Source: Panopea generosa (lineage: Eukaryota; Mollusca; Bivalvia; Adapedonta; Hiatellidae). From it: a stretch of 64,000 bases of DNA. Under the pieces are notes generated by a model that was not told the origin of the DNA, ran no database searches, and worked only from the letters and a program-made list of their open reading frames with translations. The number at the start of each line of letters is the position of its first letter. The stretch's first letter is position 1. Positions 21,540 to 33,977 of this stretch are shown here, piece after piece. The position numbers and the translations under genes were made by a program. The stretch lies in the NCBI GenBank assembly GCA_029582155.1, contig CM055899.1, positions 53,092,520-53,156,519 on the forward strand. The letters run 5' to 3'.

Positions 21540-21710
21540 ACTGATTCAAGTGGGAAAGTTATCAGTAGTTACGGAGTACTTGAGAACTGGTTAGCCTGTC
21601 AGGATCCCGGGTAAGAGTGGTTATGTTGACTGATTGTCTGTTAGCCTCGATGGCATAAAAATGATGCTAAACATTCAATTGATTAATCAATCAAATTGAA
21701 CGTCTGAACA
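21540..21710 (+). mobile_element. SINE body and 3' end (second family)
   Basis: TCAAGTGGGAAAGTTATCAG, GGATCCCGGGTAA and the GATTGTCTGTTAGCC tail match the family at 12480-12720 (minus) and the tail at base 1. The tRNA-like head is missing. Confidence 0.65.
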
Positions 21711-22154
21711 TAAAATCTATATCCAGAACCTTTGTCGTTTTTTTTTATTTTCATAATTGATAGAAAAATTGTTGTTTGTTTTTTTGTAAATAGAAGCTGG
21801 TGAAATATGTTTATTGTTAATTTCATCAAATTGTTGTGTTTTCATTAGTTGTTTCGTGGCAAAATGTATAAATACCTTGTTTTTGTATAGAAGCGTTTGC
21901 TAATTTATGCAAATAGTCACCTGTTATGTAGCTTAATCAAAATTTATTTACACAATGAATGCAGTTAATTGGTTTTTGTTGCTCATATATGAACAAATAT
22001 ATAGAATGGTGTAAACAATGGTGAATAAAATACATCCTAATTTTGATTGACTTATTGTTTGTTTATTACATAATACCTTTATACATGTACAGGGAAAAAA
22101 ACAACTCCTGTACATGTCATTTGCACTGGGCTTAGTTGTTCAAAATTGTTGGTA

Positions 22155-23005
22155 GCGTTAAGCCCCAGGCACAACAGATTGTACGAAATTTTGTCGTGGT
22201 AGACCCATAAAATGTTTGTCGTAGCCAGATCTTGCAACATGAACGAAATCTATTTCGAGTGGTCACATGGGCTACAACACATTAAAGATGGTTTGTCGAT
22301 GGAGACGCGACAGAAAAAAAAAATGTCATGTTTATGTTGTGGGCGTGTCGAAAGTCACTTGTGCGACAGTCGTGGGACCGTCGTGAGTTGTCGGGCATTG
22401 TCGGGGGCTGTTATTCTCGCAAGACTGCCGCACAACAGTCTTGGGGTCACTCGTGGGACACTAGCGCGTCTGTCTCCCGAGCGTTCATTCGCCCGAGCTA
22501 TATACCCCTCAAAAAACAAAAAATCTGTTGCAAGACTAACGCACGACAGACTTGCAGTGTTGTGCGAGCCTCTTATGAAATATAATATTCGTGAGACAAT
22601 CTTGCAGCTAGCTCACGACTGTCCTGCGACCGTCGCGAGACAGTCGTAGGACAATCGTGCGACTGTCGTAGGACAGTCGTAGGACAATCGTGCGACAGTC
22701 CTAAGATTGTTGGACTAAAACAATTTATTCTGATACCCACTACAAGAAATTTATCGCACGACAGTCACAAGACTGTCGTAGGTCAGACTCACGACAGCCA
22801 CAAGACATAGATACCACAAAAAATCGTAGAGCAAAAAAGGTGCATGTCCAGTTTTGCCTCACGACGGCAAGTCGATGCCACGATGCTCAAAATTTCGTAG
22901 GACTGTCTTGAGACGACCCCCGATGACCCACGATTTGCCCAAATTTCCTGTCATGTCGTGGTACAAATGCGTGGGTTCGTTGTGAACAAGCCTTAATGCC
23001 ACGTT
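22155..23005. mobile_element. Fold-back element rich in GTCGTGCGAC words
   Basis: The left edge TAAGCCCCAGGCACAA and the reverse complement of the right edge TAAGGCTTGTTCACAA are imperfect inverted repeats. Between them is GC-richer sequence dominated by inverted words such as CAGTCGTAGGACAATCGTGC. The open frame at 22212-22649 only reflects this pattern. Class unknown. Confidence 0.6.
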
Positions 23006-23095
23006 AAGCAGTATTTTTGACTTGTGGTATACTGAACAGAACAGCTCACCCGCCACTATCTTCATCAAAGTATTGGGTATGCATATTGATATCAG

Positions 23096-23220
23096 CCCCA
23101 TTAACTCAGTCGTTAGTCTCGGGGTTGTGGGTTTTATTCCCGGGGCTGACCAACTAAAAATGCTAACAGTCGTTCAGATGGGACTTTACCGGTAAGCAGA
23201 GATCCTGTGTGACAGAACTA
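23096..23220 (+). mobile_element. tRNA-like SINE head
   Basis: CCCCATTAACTCAGTCGTTAG (box A) and GGGGTTGTGGGTTTTATTCCC (box B-like) are followed by a short body. Confidence 0.55.
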
Positions 23221-23929
23221 TACACGGAGCACGTTAACTAACCAGAAGAAACATACAAAGGGGTTCTGTCGGTATTCTGCATTATCCCCACAAACACTGT
23301 TCTGGCGGCATTGCTGCCCGTATGGGAACACAGTGGCGATGTAAATTAAGCATATATACAACAACAGTATGCAGCTTCTGGTTTGTGAGAGCGGACGTGT
23401 TTTATCGATGTGGAAAAATATAGATAAATGGACTAAGGGCAAGGTTTTTGGAAACGTTTTACATGGATTATAATATCGAAATACACAGAAAAACAAATTG
23501 AAATTCCAGAGAAGATTAAATAGCGACATTTTATTTCACAATGTCAATGTAAATTTAGCAAAAATGCGTCGTCATTTTATACAGCAAGCGGACAGGTAAA
23601 GTCACAGGCCACTTGGCACAATAAACACGGTAAGCATTAAAAGTACGACTGTACCGAAACATCACACATCACAATGAAAACGAAACAAAAACTACACTGC
23701 AGAACAAAAAAAATTCGTAACAATGTTGCAACAGTATGAGTGATGAGAGAAAATAAATCTTCTACAATCGAATTAGACATAAATGATAACGTCTCAGTAT
23801 TAGTCCTGAAGAAAAAACAAAAAAAGAAGAAGAAGAAAAAAATCGAAAAAAAACCAAAAAAAACGAGTAAAAATAAAAAATGGCAGATGAATCAAAAGAA
23901 GAATGAGAAATCTTACCAAGAGTATTAAC
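23221..23929. other. No gene recognised; A/G-rich tract
   Basis: Ordinary sequence, then a purine tract of AAGAAGAAG and poly-A at about 23795-23905 that yields a spurious Lys-rich open frame (23740-23928). Confidence 0.5.
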
Positions 23930-24045
23930 AAAATCAAGGAATTCGAGAAAATCATCTCTAATTCCTTGATGAAATCATCTCGAATTCCTTGATGAAATCA
24001 TCTTTAATTCCTTGAAATAATCTCTTAATTCCTTGAAGAAGTCAA
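23930..24045. repeat. ~28-bp tandem array (AATTCCTTGATGAAATCATC)
   Basis: Four to five units, the last ones shortened. Confidence 0.85.
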
Positions 24046-24173
24046 TGAAAAATGTGCACTATCCGTACAAACGATTATACAGATTTTATAAAGGGAATAC
24101 TCACAGAAATGCTTGACTAAATAAAGGAGGAACCTTTTGGTCCATAATCAATAGAGTAGAAAAGATGGAATAC

Positions 24174-24602
24174 GATAAATTCTATGTTACCAATTAAAGT
24201 AACCGATACGATAGATTTTAAGTTACCAGGTAAAGTAACCGATACAATAAATTCTGAGTTACCAGTTAAAGTAACCGATATGATAAATTCTAAGTTACCA
24301 ATAAAAGTTACCGATACGATAAATTCTAAGTAACCAATTAAAGTTACCGATACAATAAATTCTATGTTACCTGTTAATGCTACCGATAGGATAAATTCGA
24401 AGTTAACTATTAATGTTACCGATACGATACATTCAAAGTTACCAATAAAAGTAACCGATAGGATAAATTCTAAGTTATCATTTAAAGTAACCAATGCGAT
24501 AAATTCTAAGTTACCAATTAAGGTAACCGGTACGATCAATTCTAAGTTACCAATTAAAGTTACCGATACAATAAATTCTAAGTTACCAATTAAATTAACC
24601 GA
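24174..24602. repeat. 36-bp minisatellite
   Basis: Twelve copies of a 36-base unit (GATAAATTCTAAGTTACCAA then TTAAAGTAACCGATAC). The unit is twelve codons long and open on both strands: IDTINSKLPIKV on + and GNLEFIVSVTLI on -. Treated as non-coding because all frames derive from the repeat and no flanking coding signal is present. Confidence 0.95.
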
Positions 24603-25798
24603 GAGAGAAATTGACATATTTCATCGAATGGGGACAGTTGGATAAAAGCAATAAGGGACCCATCATAGTCAAATTTGTTAGACGCAAAGTCCACAATACC
24701 AAAATGAAAGACTTAAACATGTTGAAAGGTACGGGCTTATATATTAATGTAGATTTAACCAGGTTAATAAAAAATTATTATTATTTTTATTATTATTAGA
24801 TCTATATTTTTTCTTCTTTGGTATGCATTATATGTATCGAACAATTTTTAAAAACATTTTAATGTTCATGGTTGTAAAAATTGTTTCCATTTCTTTTATA
24901 TAAATAAATGTCAAGATGTACCTTTAATGATAAAGGTCTTGAAGTATGTTTTGGCGTTTATTTCTTAATTATGTTTTAGGGGCTTGGCTATTTAAATATT
25001 AACCCTGGATTCACTTTTTTATAACCAAATAAATTGATAATAAATGTCATGTTTTAAGGTAAGTTCACTTTATTTAAGGGAAAATATGAAATAGACTTCT
25101 GTCCCATGGGTTCAAGTGGCTACTATTTTCACACAACAGGTGTTACAATGTTTAAAGTTTACCCCCTCCCCCCACCCATTAATGTTAGGGTTAGTTTTTT
25201 ATACGATTTTTATTGCATTTTTTTGCATTTTTAAATTTTCCATTTCTCAAAAAAAAAGGCACGTGCCTACAGTGTATAGGAAGCTGGGCCACTGACAGTG
25301 TTGGTGTAGATATCATTCTTAATTCAAATTTTTCATATAAGATTGTAGAATAAAAAAATATAGTTGAAGGTTGACTACAGTCATTAGAACCTGTAATAAA
25401 TGAAAAATAATACACTGTCTAAATGTTAACGGGTCAGACATTGTACAACATTCTCCTTGTGTGCTTCAATTTTACCCAAATATAACCAGTAATGTATACC
25501 TACGTATATCTGTTATATGTCGCTGATATAACTCACAATATTCGATAAGTGTAAATTGTTTGATAGTCTTGTTGGTTCAGGTTTAAATATAGTGCTAATG
25601 TGGGGAGACATTATGAATCAAAATGCATAACTAATTCATTGCAATATTTTAAGAAAAGTTTTAAAAGTAAAAATTCTACAAATCTTGATGACGTATGGGG
25701 TACTTGGTCTGTATCTCTGGTCCGAAAGTTTACCAAGAAAAAATATTATGCTAAACTTCTGAACAAAACTTGTAACAACTAACAAGGAATTATATAGA
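24603..25798. other. No gene recognised
   Basis: AT-rich sequence with short frames lacking any domain; a TTATTATTTTTATTATTATT run lies at 24776-24796. Confidence 0.5.
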
Positions 25799-26150
25799 GA
25801 AATCAAAATTCTTACATTGCAAAATGAAATTCTCATCAAAACAAAACCATTCCCAGAAACCTATGTTTAATATTGTTGAAGTACTTGTGATTACAAAATT
25901 TGTAGACTGCAGCTAAAATAACGACAAATTACGATAAATTTTCCTTCAAACCTCAATATCTTTAATTCAAGATCATTTTGTGTGATCGAAACATGTTTAA
26001 ACATCTAAGATTACATAGAACTTAAGTTTATGTCCAATAAATCAATTGCCCGTGAATTATGAATATTTAATTTGCAAATTATGAATCCTTCGTGTGCTAT
26101 TTCATCAACATTTAGCCAGGAGATGCAATTTTCCTATCCTTCTATACAAG
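25799..26150 (+). repeat. Dispersed ~340-bp repeat, copy 1
   Basis: It shares long blocks with 63540-63880, for example AATATCTTTAATTCAAGATC and AATTTGCAAATTATGAATC, in the same orientation. No coding or terminal features are seen. Family unknown. Confidence 0.8.
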
Positions 26151-26524
26151 TCCTTGAAACGAATAATCATATTCTATTAAATAAATTTACATATATATAT
26201 ATATTATTATTAAAACATGATGCGGTTGGTAATATTGCGTACAGAGGAATGAACTGTGCATATCATATAACATCGTTTTTATAAAATACGAATGACATAC
26301 ATCTGGAATTACTAATTTGATATAAATACTTTTAACATTTAACATTATTATGCAGCGAATTCTCAATAGTTACAAACAAAGTTGATATTCCAATATCAAT
26401 TACTGTAAATACAAACGTACATTTACAATGGGATATTTGAACTGCATTTTTGATAGAAATTTTAAAATTGCTCCTACTAAATTTCGCCTTTCGTCGCTTG
26501 GTCTTGCCATTTTTTAATTTTTTT
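26151..26524. other. No gene recognised
   Basis: AT-rich with a short TA run at 26192-26208. Nothing further seen. Confidence 0.5.
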
Positions 26525-26757
26525 TTGAATGGGGTTTAACGCCATTTTCAGGTTATATATGGCATATCCAGTTTTACTGGTGGAGGAAGACCTCAGACTG
26601 AGTCAGACTGAGTAGAACCACCGTCCTTCCGCAAGTAACTGGAAACTTTCTCACATAAAGTTTTTGGAGCGAGCGGGACTCGAACCTACGACCATAGCGG
26701 TGAGAGGTAAGTGATCTTGAGACGGCGCCTTAGACCACTCGGCCACGGATGACCCTC
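26525..26757 (-). mobile_element. tRNA(Leu/Ser-like)-derived SINE, minus strand
   Basis: The minus-strand head is CGTGGCCGAGTGGTCTAAGG...GTAGGTTCGAGTCCCGC. Its body holds CCAGTTACTTGCGGAAGGA, and its 3' end GGCGTTAAACCCC. A + strand copy lies at 48890-49110 with the same order. This is the best-preserved SINE family here. Confidence 0.85.
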
Positions 26758-26954
26758 TTGCCATTGAAAACCGGTGCAAAGGTAGCAAGTGCGCAACGCA
26801 TTTTACAATGTAACATATAACAATGTAACATGAAACAATGTAACATGAATATATGTTCTACTAAGGCGAGACTTAAAACAAACACGTGATTGACAAATAG
26901 TACTTTTAATTCTAGCAACAGACATCAAGTGGCTAGCGACAGACCAGATGCTCT

Positions 26955-27190
26955 GTGGCAACCCTTAGTGTAACAAAAACCCTTAGTGCAACAATTGTTA
27001 CACCAAGGGTTTACACCGCAACCTTTAGTGTAACAAAATCCATTTTTGTTACACTAAGGGTTGTGTTGTCGTTACACTAAGGTTTTTCACACTAAGGGTT
27101 GTGTTGTCGTTACACTAAGTTTTTGTACACTAGGTTTTTACACTAAGGGTTGTGTTGTCGTTACATTAAGGTTTTTTACACTAAGGGTTG
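26955..27190. repeat. Palindromic array of CACTAAGGGTTG words
   Basis: TTACACTAAGGGTTGTGTTG occurs several times on the + strand. Inverted forms (CAACCCTTAGTGTAAC) occur at the left end, so the array can fold back on itself. Confidence 0.85.
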
Positions 27191-27660
27191 CCATAGTGCT
27201 CTCTCTGTATGAGACTGTGTGAGACTATATATCTTTCTCTCTCCCTCCAAGTCTGAAACTCCAAGTAAATCCTAACATTTTGATTGACTATATTGATTAT
27301 GACTGTACATGTGATCCGTTGGACACAACGGTCAATTCATCAAAACCTTCAACGCGATACACGAGAAGTTTAAATCATGCCAGTTTCCAGCAACATGACC
27401 AGAAATGGTGACGCACACACTTACACCTATATAAACTAGGTTGCACTGTACTTAATTTAATACACAGTAGTAGACATGTTAGTTAATATTAACACATATG
27501 GTAAGAGACAAATGACATATTCTATTGGCATGCCGCAAGTACAGAGAACTTCTTCATAGATATTTTAAACGTTATTATTGTCATTGGTCTAATTTGAATA
27601 CATTTAAAAGAATTATGTCTTCCCAATGCACAAAACCAATAAACAATTTGTCGAAACTGA
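27191..27660. other. No gene recognised
   Basis: Unremarkable sequence with short open frames lacking domains. Confidence 0.4.
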
Positions 27661-27664
27661 TATA

Positions 27665-27863
27665 CAGTAGAACTTCGTTGGCTCGAACACGGATGGTTGG
27701 AACAACACATATAGCACGAACCACTTATCAGGTCCCTGCCTAATTCCTACTTCGATATCTACACATGTACATGTAAGGTATGATGTAGAATACTACTTGG
27801 CTCGAACAACCCTCGAACTATTTTATTGCGTCCCGTCGGATTCGAGCCATCGAAGTTTTACTG
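27665..27863. mobile_element. TA-flanked MITE with CAGT inverted repeats
   Basis: The left end is CAGTAGAACTTCGTTGGCTC; the reverse complement of the right end is CAGTAAAACTTCGATGGCTC. A TA dinucleotide flanks each end, as for Tc1/mariner-type target sites. 199 bases, non-coding. Confidence 0.85.
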
Positions 27864-28547
27864 TAGTTTGCCTTTCAACTCTCAGCTTTCAGACATCAAG
27901 ATCAGTCATATAATTATAGTAAATTAATACAATAATTACACAGCTGTGATATTTATATCATTTAATGAAATATAGCAAACTAACATTCAATTTTATTATC
28001 TTTATTTACTTCTCTGATAATCTTATTTTCATGTTATACGATACTGTTGTAATACTGTAAATACGCGAGTGCTCTTTCATGCCTCATACAATGTAGTATT
28101 GTTTATTTCGAATATTCTATGGGCCCACCTGCTACATATTGTATACAATAGCATAGCAATGCCATATACGTAAGTTACAACATTAATTTCATGATGTAAA
28201 TCGTATCGAATCAATTTAAATTAAAAACAACGGTGAAAGAGGAAAAGTAGGTACATATACACTGTATTTGCGTATGTAAACAAAATATGACAAATACATT
28301 ACTTTATAACACCTTCCATAAAAATGTAATTGAAAATACATGTATATATGACTATCTTTTTGATTTGAAAAGCTTTTAGCATATTTAGAATATACGTTAC
28401 TTTAAGGAAAGTATTGATGTAATTTCATCAGATATAAACCCATTTCACCGCCATGGTTTTGACGCGGCGGTTAGTTTGGACAATACAATTTATATTCCAC
28501 ACGATTATTTTCAAGTATTATATATATATATATAATATATGTATATC
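27864..28547. other. No gene recognised
   Basis: AT-rich sequence ending in a TA run at 28521-28540. Nothing further seen. Confidence 0.45.
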
Positions 28548-28790
28548 GTCTTCCCTGGCTAAGTGGTTAAGGCGTCCGCCTCGGAAGCAGGAAGTCGAAG
28601 GTTTGAATCCCGGTGATAATACTTTAATTGTTTCTGATGCGGCCGGTTGCTCATCCCTTTGCTAGTAGAACTGAGGGGTACCTGGCAATAATAGAATTCG
28701 GGAAGTAACTATGTACAGCATAAATGTGTCTCATCAGTGTGGCTGGTCCTTTCTATAGGTGTGACAATAATAAACAAACACGTTACCTTT
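28548..28790 (+). mobile_element. tRNA-derived SINE (third family)
   Basis: The head is CCTGGCTAAGTGGTTAAGGC...GGTTTGAATCCCGGTG. The body ends in GTGTGACAATAATAAACAAAC. The tRNA part lacks a foldable acceptor stem, so this is not called a functional tRNA gene. Confidence 0.75.
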
Positions 28791-28796
28791 TTATAT

Positions 28797-29225
28797 AAAA
28801 CATAGACATAGACAGACATAGACATAGTTTATTCAATAATATAGGCCACTGGCCCAAACTACAATAAACATATACATTTTATAAACAAAGAAATGGAGCG
28901 ACAACCAAGTAGAATGAAACAAACAAATTGAATTATTAAATCAACTTTAAAAAAGGTATTTGTTATGTTACATTTACAGAGTTATATTTTCTTATTCCAG
29001 TTTTCTTTTATCAAATACATTTAACAAGTACTTTGAGATAATATCATGTTTGTCTGATGTATAAAATAGATTTAAAAATCTAGATCTTAGCCAGGATCTT
29101 TAAAATAGTGTAGTCTAAGATGTTCATAAATTGGACATTCGAAAAAGTAATGAAACTCATCTTCAGTTACTGAACATTTGAATTATGACAAAATAAGCAA
29201 AATCGTAAAGATCTATCAAGACCCA
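28797..29225 (-). pseudogene. LINE ORF2 C-terminus and 3' tail, 5'-truncated
   Basis: On the minus strand, 29220 down to about 29090 translates, with one frameshift, to DRSLRFCLFCHNSNV then TEDEFHYFFECPIYEHLRLH. This is the Cys/His motif at the end of CR1/Jockey-type non-LTR ORF2 proteins. Downstream comes a 3' UTR with GGGCCAGTGGCCTATATTAT, and the copy ends in a short TAGACA-type repeat (28797-28830), as is usual for LINE tails. The reverse transcriptase and endonuclease parts are absent, which fits ordinary 5' truncation. Family inferred from the motif only. Confidence 0.8.
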
Positions 29226-30465
29226 TATTGTATTATAGTCAGTCACCTCAATTACTAATTATTGTTTTTCATATGTTAAATTTTAACCCAAAATAATACT
29301 GGTGTGTAAGGCATGCTATAAGTACAAACATTTAGTTATTAAGATTTGGAGACATTAATTAGTTTGAACTTTTGATATATGACACTGTCAAAGGTTCGCG
29401 TACAGCAGGCTAAAATAGAATTAGTTAACACATTAATGTCTTTTAGCGAAGAAAGTGGACATCTGATGAGGAAGTATAACAGATAATTAATGATTGGTGT
29501 ATAAATTAAGGAGGAATTTCATGACCATTTAGCGGAAGTAATTTGGGTTTTTAGCGCTGAAGTTACACGCTTTAAAAAGCAGATGAGTTTTTAACTTCAG
29601 CGGGACAGTTTACTTTGGAGAGATTACTTCTTGTTTAGGGAGATTACTTTTGATGGCAGGGGGGTTTAGTTGCATGGTTTATTGAGATAATGGTTGATGT
29701 TTAAGTAGTAACTGAAATTAAATGTTTGTAGTGAAAAGCTTTCGATGTACTTTGAATATCTTCTTGCCATTTATGTAAATAACAGTCACTGATGCGCTGT
29801 TTAAACATCTTGAAGAACATTGCAACATCACCAACATCATGGGATATCCACAATTTCTTTTAATCTCTTCAACAAAGCTTATCTTTGTTTTGAATACCTG
29901 GGATCCTCCATGCGTATTAACTTAAGCCAATATTTGATACAGTTTGTCATACAAGACATACAAAGCGGAAATCTACTACATTCTTCTAGAGCAAAACAGT
30001 TTGCCGTGTTTTGCGATAAATGATAGTATTGCTTGTAGAATTTAATTTGTACATTTTTTATTTTTTCAACATAATTGAACCCCGATTTTTTTTACCCTTA
30101 ACATATATAATATAAAACAAAGCAATGGAATAACACATGTTCTATGTGTCATTTATGATGTTTTGAGTACCTGTTTAAAAAGTATTACGCGTTAACATAG
30201 TGATCTTCTGTTTCCATTCATATACTAACACGGTGTTCAGTTGCATATTTTTACTTAACCCGTTGTGTACCTTCGCAAATAAGATAATTATACAAGTAGT
30301 GTTACATGTATGTTATGATCGTCGTGAAGGCTTCAGGTGTATGAGTTATATCTTCAATAACAATCATTACTTTAGGTAAATACTCTTTGCTATGACGTTT
30401 TTAATTTTAAATGAGATGTTGGACTATCATTATTCCACTTCATGTCGACATTTTGCGATGCAATG
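29226..30465. other. No gene recognised
   Basis: No domain, array or clear mobile-element end seen. The 67-residue + frame at 29820-30023 has no recognisable features. Confidence 0.4.
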
Positions 30466-33400
30466 CGGATTAGTTTATTCATATTTTATTGCATTTATAA
30501 TTTCAGCAATGGGGTTGGGCCACAAGTTCTCACAACATTAATTACGGCCCTTCCCCTAAAATATTACAAATAATTGAAAACAAAAACATGACATGGTATA
30601 ACACATGATAAAGGGTTAAAGTAAATACAACATGAAAAGAGACTAACCACAGTGTATACACATTTATCCATCAGTTAATAACAATCGAAATAAAAGAGTT
30701 TTTTTTTTAAAAAATCAGTAATATCAATTCAATTTGGTTCTTATAAGGTTCGAAAAAATAGAAGACTGGAAAAGGAATAGGGATGCAATAGATGCATTTA
30801 GACACTATGCAGACTTGTAACACAACAATAAAAAAAAGGTTAACCCGGTATGATCTGCGTTGTTGTCATAAAAGTAACTGTTTACATATTCTAGATGTAT
30901 ATCAATATTGTTTATGAATGTTTGTCAATAGTTATAGAAAGCTTTTCTTTTTTTATTATCTTATTGGATATAACAATGCTTTTTTATGAAGGATTTCTTT
31001 ATAGTACTCGAATTCAAATCTTTTTGAAGATTTAATAAACTGGTGTACAGCTTTTAATATATTAGTATTATCATCGTATACAAGATTAGAGTTGTCATAT
31101 AATATTAACCTTAAACGTATTGCGAGGAATGCTCTAATTGAGCTAAAAATTAAATTCTTGGAGCTACATATAAGTCACATTTAAAAAAGTAGTGCTCAGC
31201 ATCTTCAGCTAAATATCCGCAAGTAAGGACGAGATTATTTTTTAAATAGTTTAAATACATATCACTTTTCAAATTACTGCAGTTATTTCTGATTCTTGCT
31301 TGCAGAGTTGATAAGCACTGTTTCCCTCAGAGTAATAATTTGGAGGTATTTTAGGTGACATTTTTATATTGTTTTTAAAGGCAGATATACTTGAGTCTAT
31401 CGCTCTTACTGCTAGGTCTAACTTGTTCCACAATGCTATCGAAGAAGGTATACAAGATTGCCTACTTATTATAGTTCTGCAGTAAGGAGTTGCTACATTG
31501 TCTGAAATTCTTAATTGATAATCAGTAGTGTTGCGAATCAATGGAGGAATTAAGTCGCTAATATAGGAAGGAACAATATCATTTGTGGCTTTGTACATGA
31601 ACATAAGTTTTTGTTCCTTTCGCCTTTCTTTGAGAGAAACCCACCCATAATCTGTATAAAGAAGTTGTAAAGAAACTTATATTGATAATCCGGTTACAAT
31701 TCTTTCTGCTTCATTTTGTAATTTTTCAAGTAATTCAGCAATATGATTTGGGCATCCATCCTAAACAATTGATAAATATTCAAAAACGGGTCTAACATAT
31801 GATAAGTAAATTTGATTTAAGGCATTTCTACTTAGGGTAAAATTCAATTTTCTCATTAATCCTTACACTTTAAATGCTGATTTTTTTAATATTTTCTATA
31901 TGAGTATCGCATTTACCAGTGTAACTTAAGGTTAATCCAAGATGTTTGTGATTACTGGGTGTTATTAAACATAAGTTGAGGCAAAGCCTCACCTTGATTA
32001 AAAATAAATAGCATAGCTTCAGTTTTTTTCTCGAATAAACTTAACAAGCCACTGACTAGCCACATTAGAGATCATTTCCAAATCATGATTTATAATTCCT
32101 TCTATATATTGAAGAGTTGAGGCTGAACAGAAAAGTGAACTGTCATCCACATACAATCTTGTTAAACTTAACAATGATTCTTTTATGTCATTGACGAAAA
32201 TAAGAAACAGTAATGGGCCAAGTACAGGGCCTTGAGGAACACCTGCCGATAGAGAATTGAGTTCAGAGTTACACGTTTAAATCACCACTCTTTGTTTTCT
32301 GTCACTTAGATAGTTTTTAATCCAATTGAGAATGTTGCCATTTACCCCATTTTCTTTTAGTTTAAATGATAAACTTTTGTGCCAGACTCTATCAAATGCT
32401 TTAGAAATATCACAAAATATCATACGGGAATGCTGTTTACTGTCAAATTATTGACAAATATGATGATATATATCAATGAGTTGAAAATTTATCAAGTGGT
32501 TTGTTAGAAAACCCGACTGATATTTATATAATAAATTATTGCTTTGTAAAAAATTATACAAATATTTGAACACTTATCTTTCTAATAATTTTCCAGTTCA
32601 GCTTAATAATGACACCGGTCTATAATTACTAACCATGTATTTATCTCTTTTTTTAAATATAGAATTACATTTGCTGTTTTCCATCTATCTGGAAAAATAC
32701 TTTCTGATAAAGAGCGATTAAATAATAATGTTAACGGTTTAGATACTGATTTGGCAACTCCAAACATTTTATTTCTGTTACCATGACGTTATCAAGAACA
32801 TTATGAGTTTTCAATGAAGTTGGGGGAAGATGAATATCATCTTCATTAATACACGAGATAGATACAAATTGAAACAGTCAGTTTTTTCATGATCAGTTTC
32901 AATTTTACCTGTCGTTGTGGTACGACATAATGGTGGAATATTACTAGATGTGTCATTATTTTAACAAAGTGTCTTATAACTTTCCAGAAACCTCTTTTAT
33001 CATTGAATTGCAAATCAGTTAGAGTTAGATCCAGGGTGTTAAAGACACTTTCTTTGGCTTGTTTTTTTTTTTCAAATATTAATTTTATTTCTAGATCGTT
33101 TATATTTGTACCAGTCACATGAATTTTCTGTTTTTAAAGCTTTGGATTTCAGTCGATCTCTTATTTTGAATATGTTCTAAAAGTGGAATCATACCAAGGT
33201 TTGTCATTGGGGCGTACAGTAACCGTTTTTTATGGTATGCATCTTTTGATAAATTCTAAAAAGATATCTGTATTATTACAGGCATCATTTACAGTTCCAC
33301 TTTAAATATCACTGCAGTCAAATTCTGATATGAGATCATTCAATAAGTTAAAATTGGCTTTTTTATATAGCCATACTGTGCGAGTATAAGTTGGCTGTAA

Positions 33401-33530
33401 ATTATAAGTAAAAGGCAAAGTTATATATGTGGCACTATGATCACTGATGTCAGGTGAGACTGGAAGCGTACCAGATTCGATATAACGAAGGTCTTCTGGA
33501 ATTAATGCGGCTTAAACTGTTGATTGATAC
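30466..33530 (-). pseudogene. Non-LTR retrotransposon (CR1/Jockey-type) ORF2 relic with 3' UTR
   Basis: Minus strand, read from high to low coordinates. The end of an APE-type endonuclease lies around 33470-33410 (PDISDHSATYITLPF). Reverse-transcriptase blocks follow: GVPQGPVLGPLLFLIFVND (near 32255-32190), then the catalytic YVDD at 32153-32142. The C-terminal region runs on the frame 31604-31269 (MYKATNDIVPSYISDLIPPL, ALWNKLDLAVR) and NLVLTCGYLAEDAEHYFFKC near 31230-31160. The frame closes near 30949, and a 3' UTR reaches about 30466 (TTGTGGCCCAACCCC). Stops and frameshifts are scattered and the N-terminal endonuclease half is missing. So the copy is 5'-truncated and dead, although both catalytic Asp codons of YVDD survive. 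Confidence 0.9.
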
Positions 33531-33977
33531 ATGTTTATCATATCCGTTTGAACACGTAAATTGTAATATCGTGGATTGGGCAGCTTTTAAGCACATAAGC
33601 GTTAGTTACTTGAGCAAAATAATAGAATATTAATTATTGATTTTGTATGACGTTTTCGTCATAAAGACTGCTGTTACTTGTTATATTGGATTTACAGTTA
33701 TCTTGTAAGCAGTTATTTTTTCCTGTAAATACATAGACACATATTTATTATACAAGGCGAACATTTCATATCGGCTATGGTAGTTACTTTAAGAACATTT
33801 CCTCGTAAATGTGTTCATTATAAAGTAAGTTTTATTCTATAAGCAGGAGCTTATGTTAACGGAATATGATTGGCAACATAGAGAATGTGTAACGGAAGCA
33901 TATGACAGTAGACGTGTTCGTATATTCTTATCTAACGTAAGATACTGTTTAAACATAGATTATGTTTTATTAATAAA

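Noticed and set aside
22212..22649. 145-residue + strand frame in the GC-richer block
   Set aside because: It lies inside the fold-back element and overlaps other open frames of equal quality.
23740..23928. Lys-rich 62-residue + strand frame
   Set aside because: Translation of an A/G-rich tract.
24117..24617. 166-residue minus-strand frame with repeated GNLEFIVSVTLI
   Set aside because: Entirely explained by the 36-bp minisatellite, which is also open on the other strand.
26955..27190. Regular spacer-like repeats considered as CRISPR or telomeric array
   Set aside because: Eukaryotic context, palindromic irregular spacing, and the word is CCCTTAG rather than the telomeric CCCTAA.
28555..28622. 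Possible tRNA gene (box A and box B present)
   Set aside because: No matching acceptor stem and a SINE body follows; treated as a SINE head.
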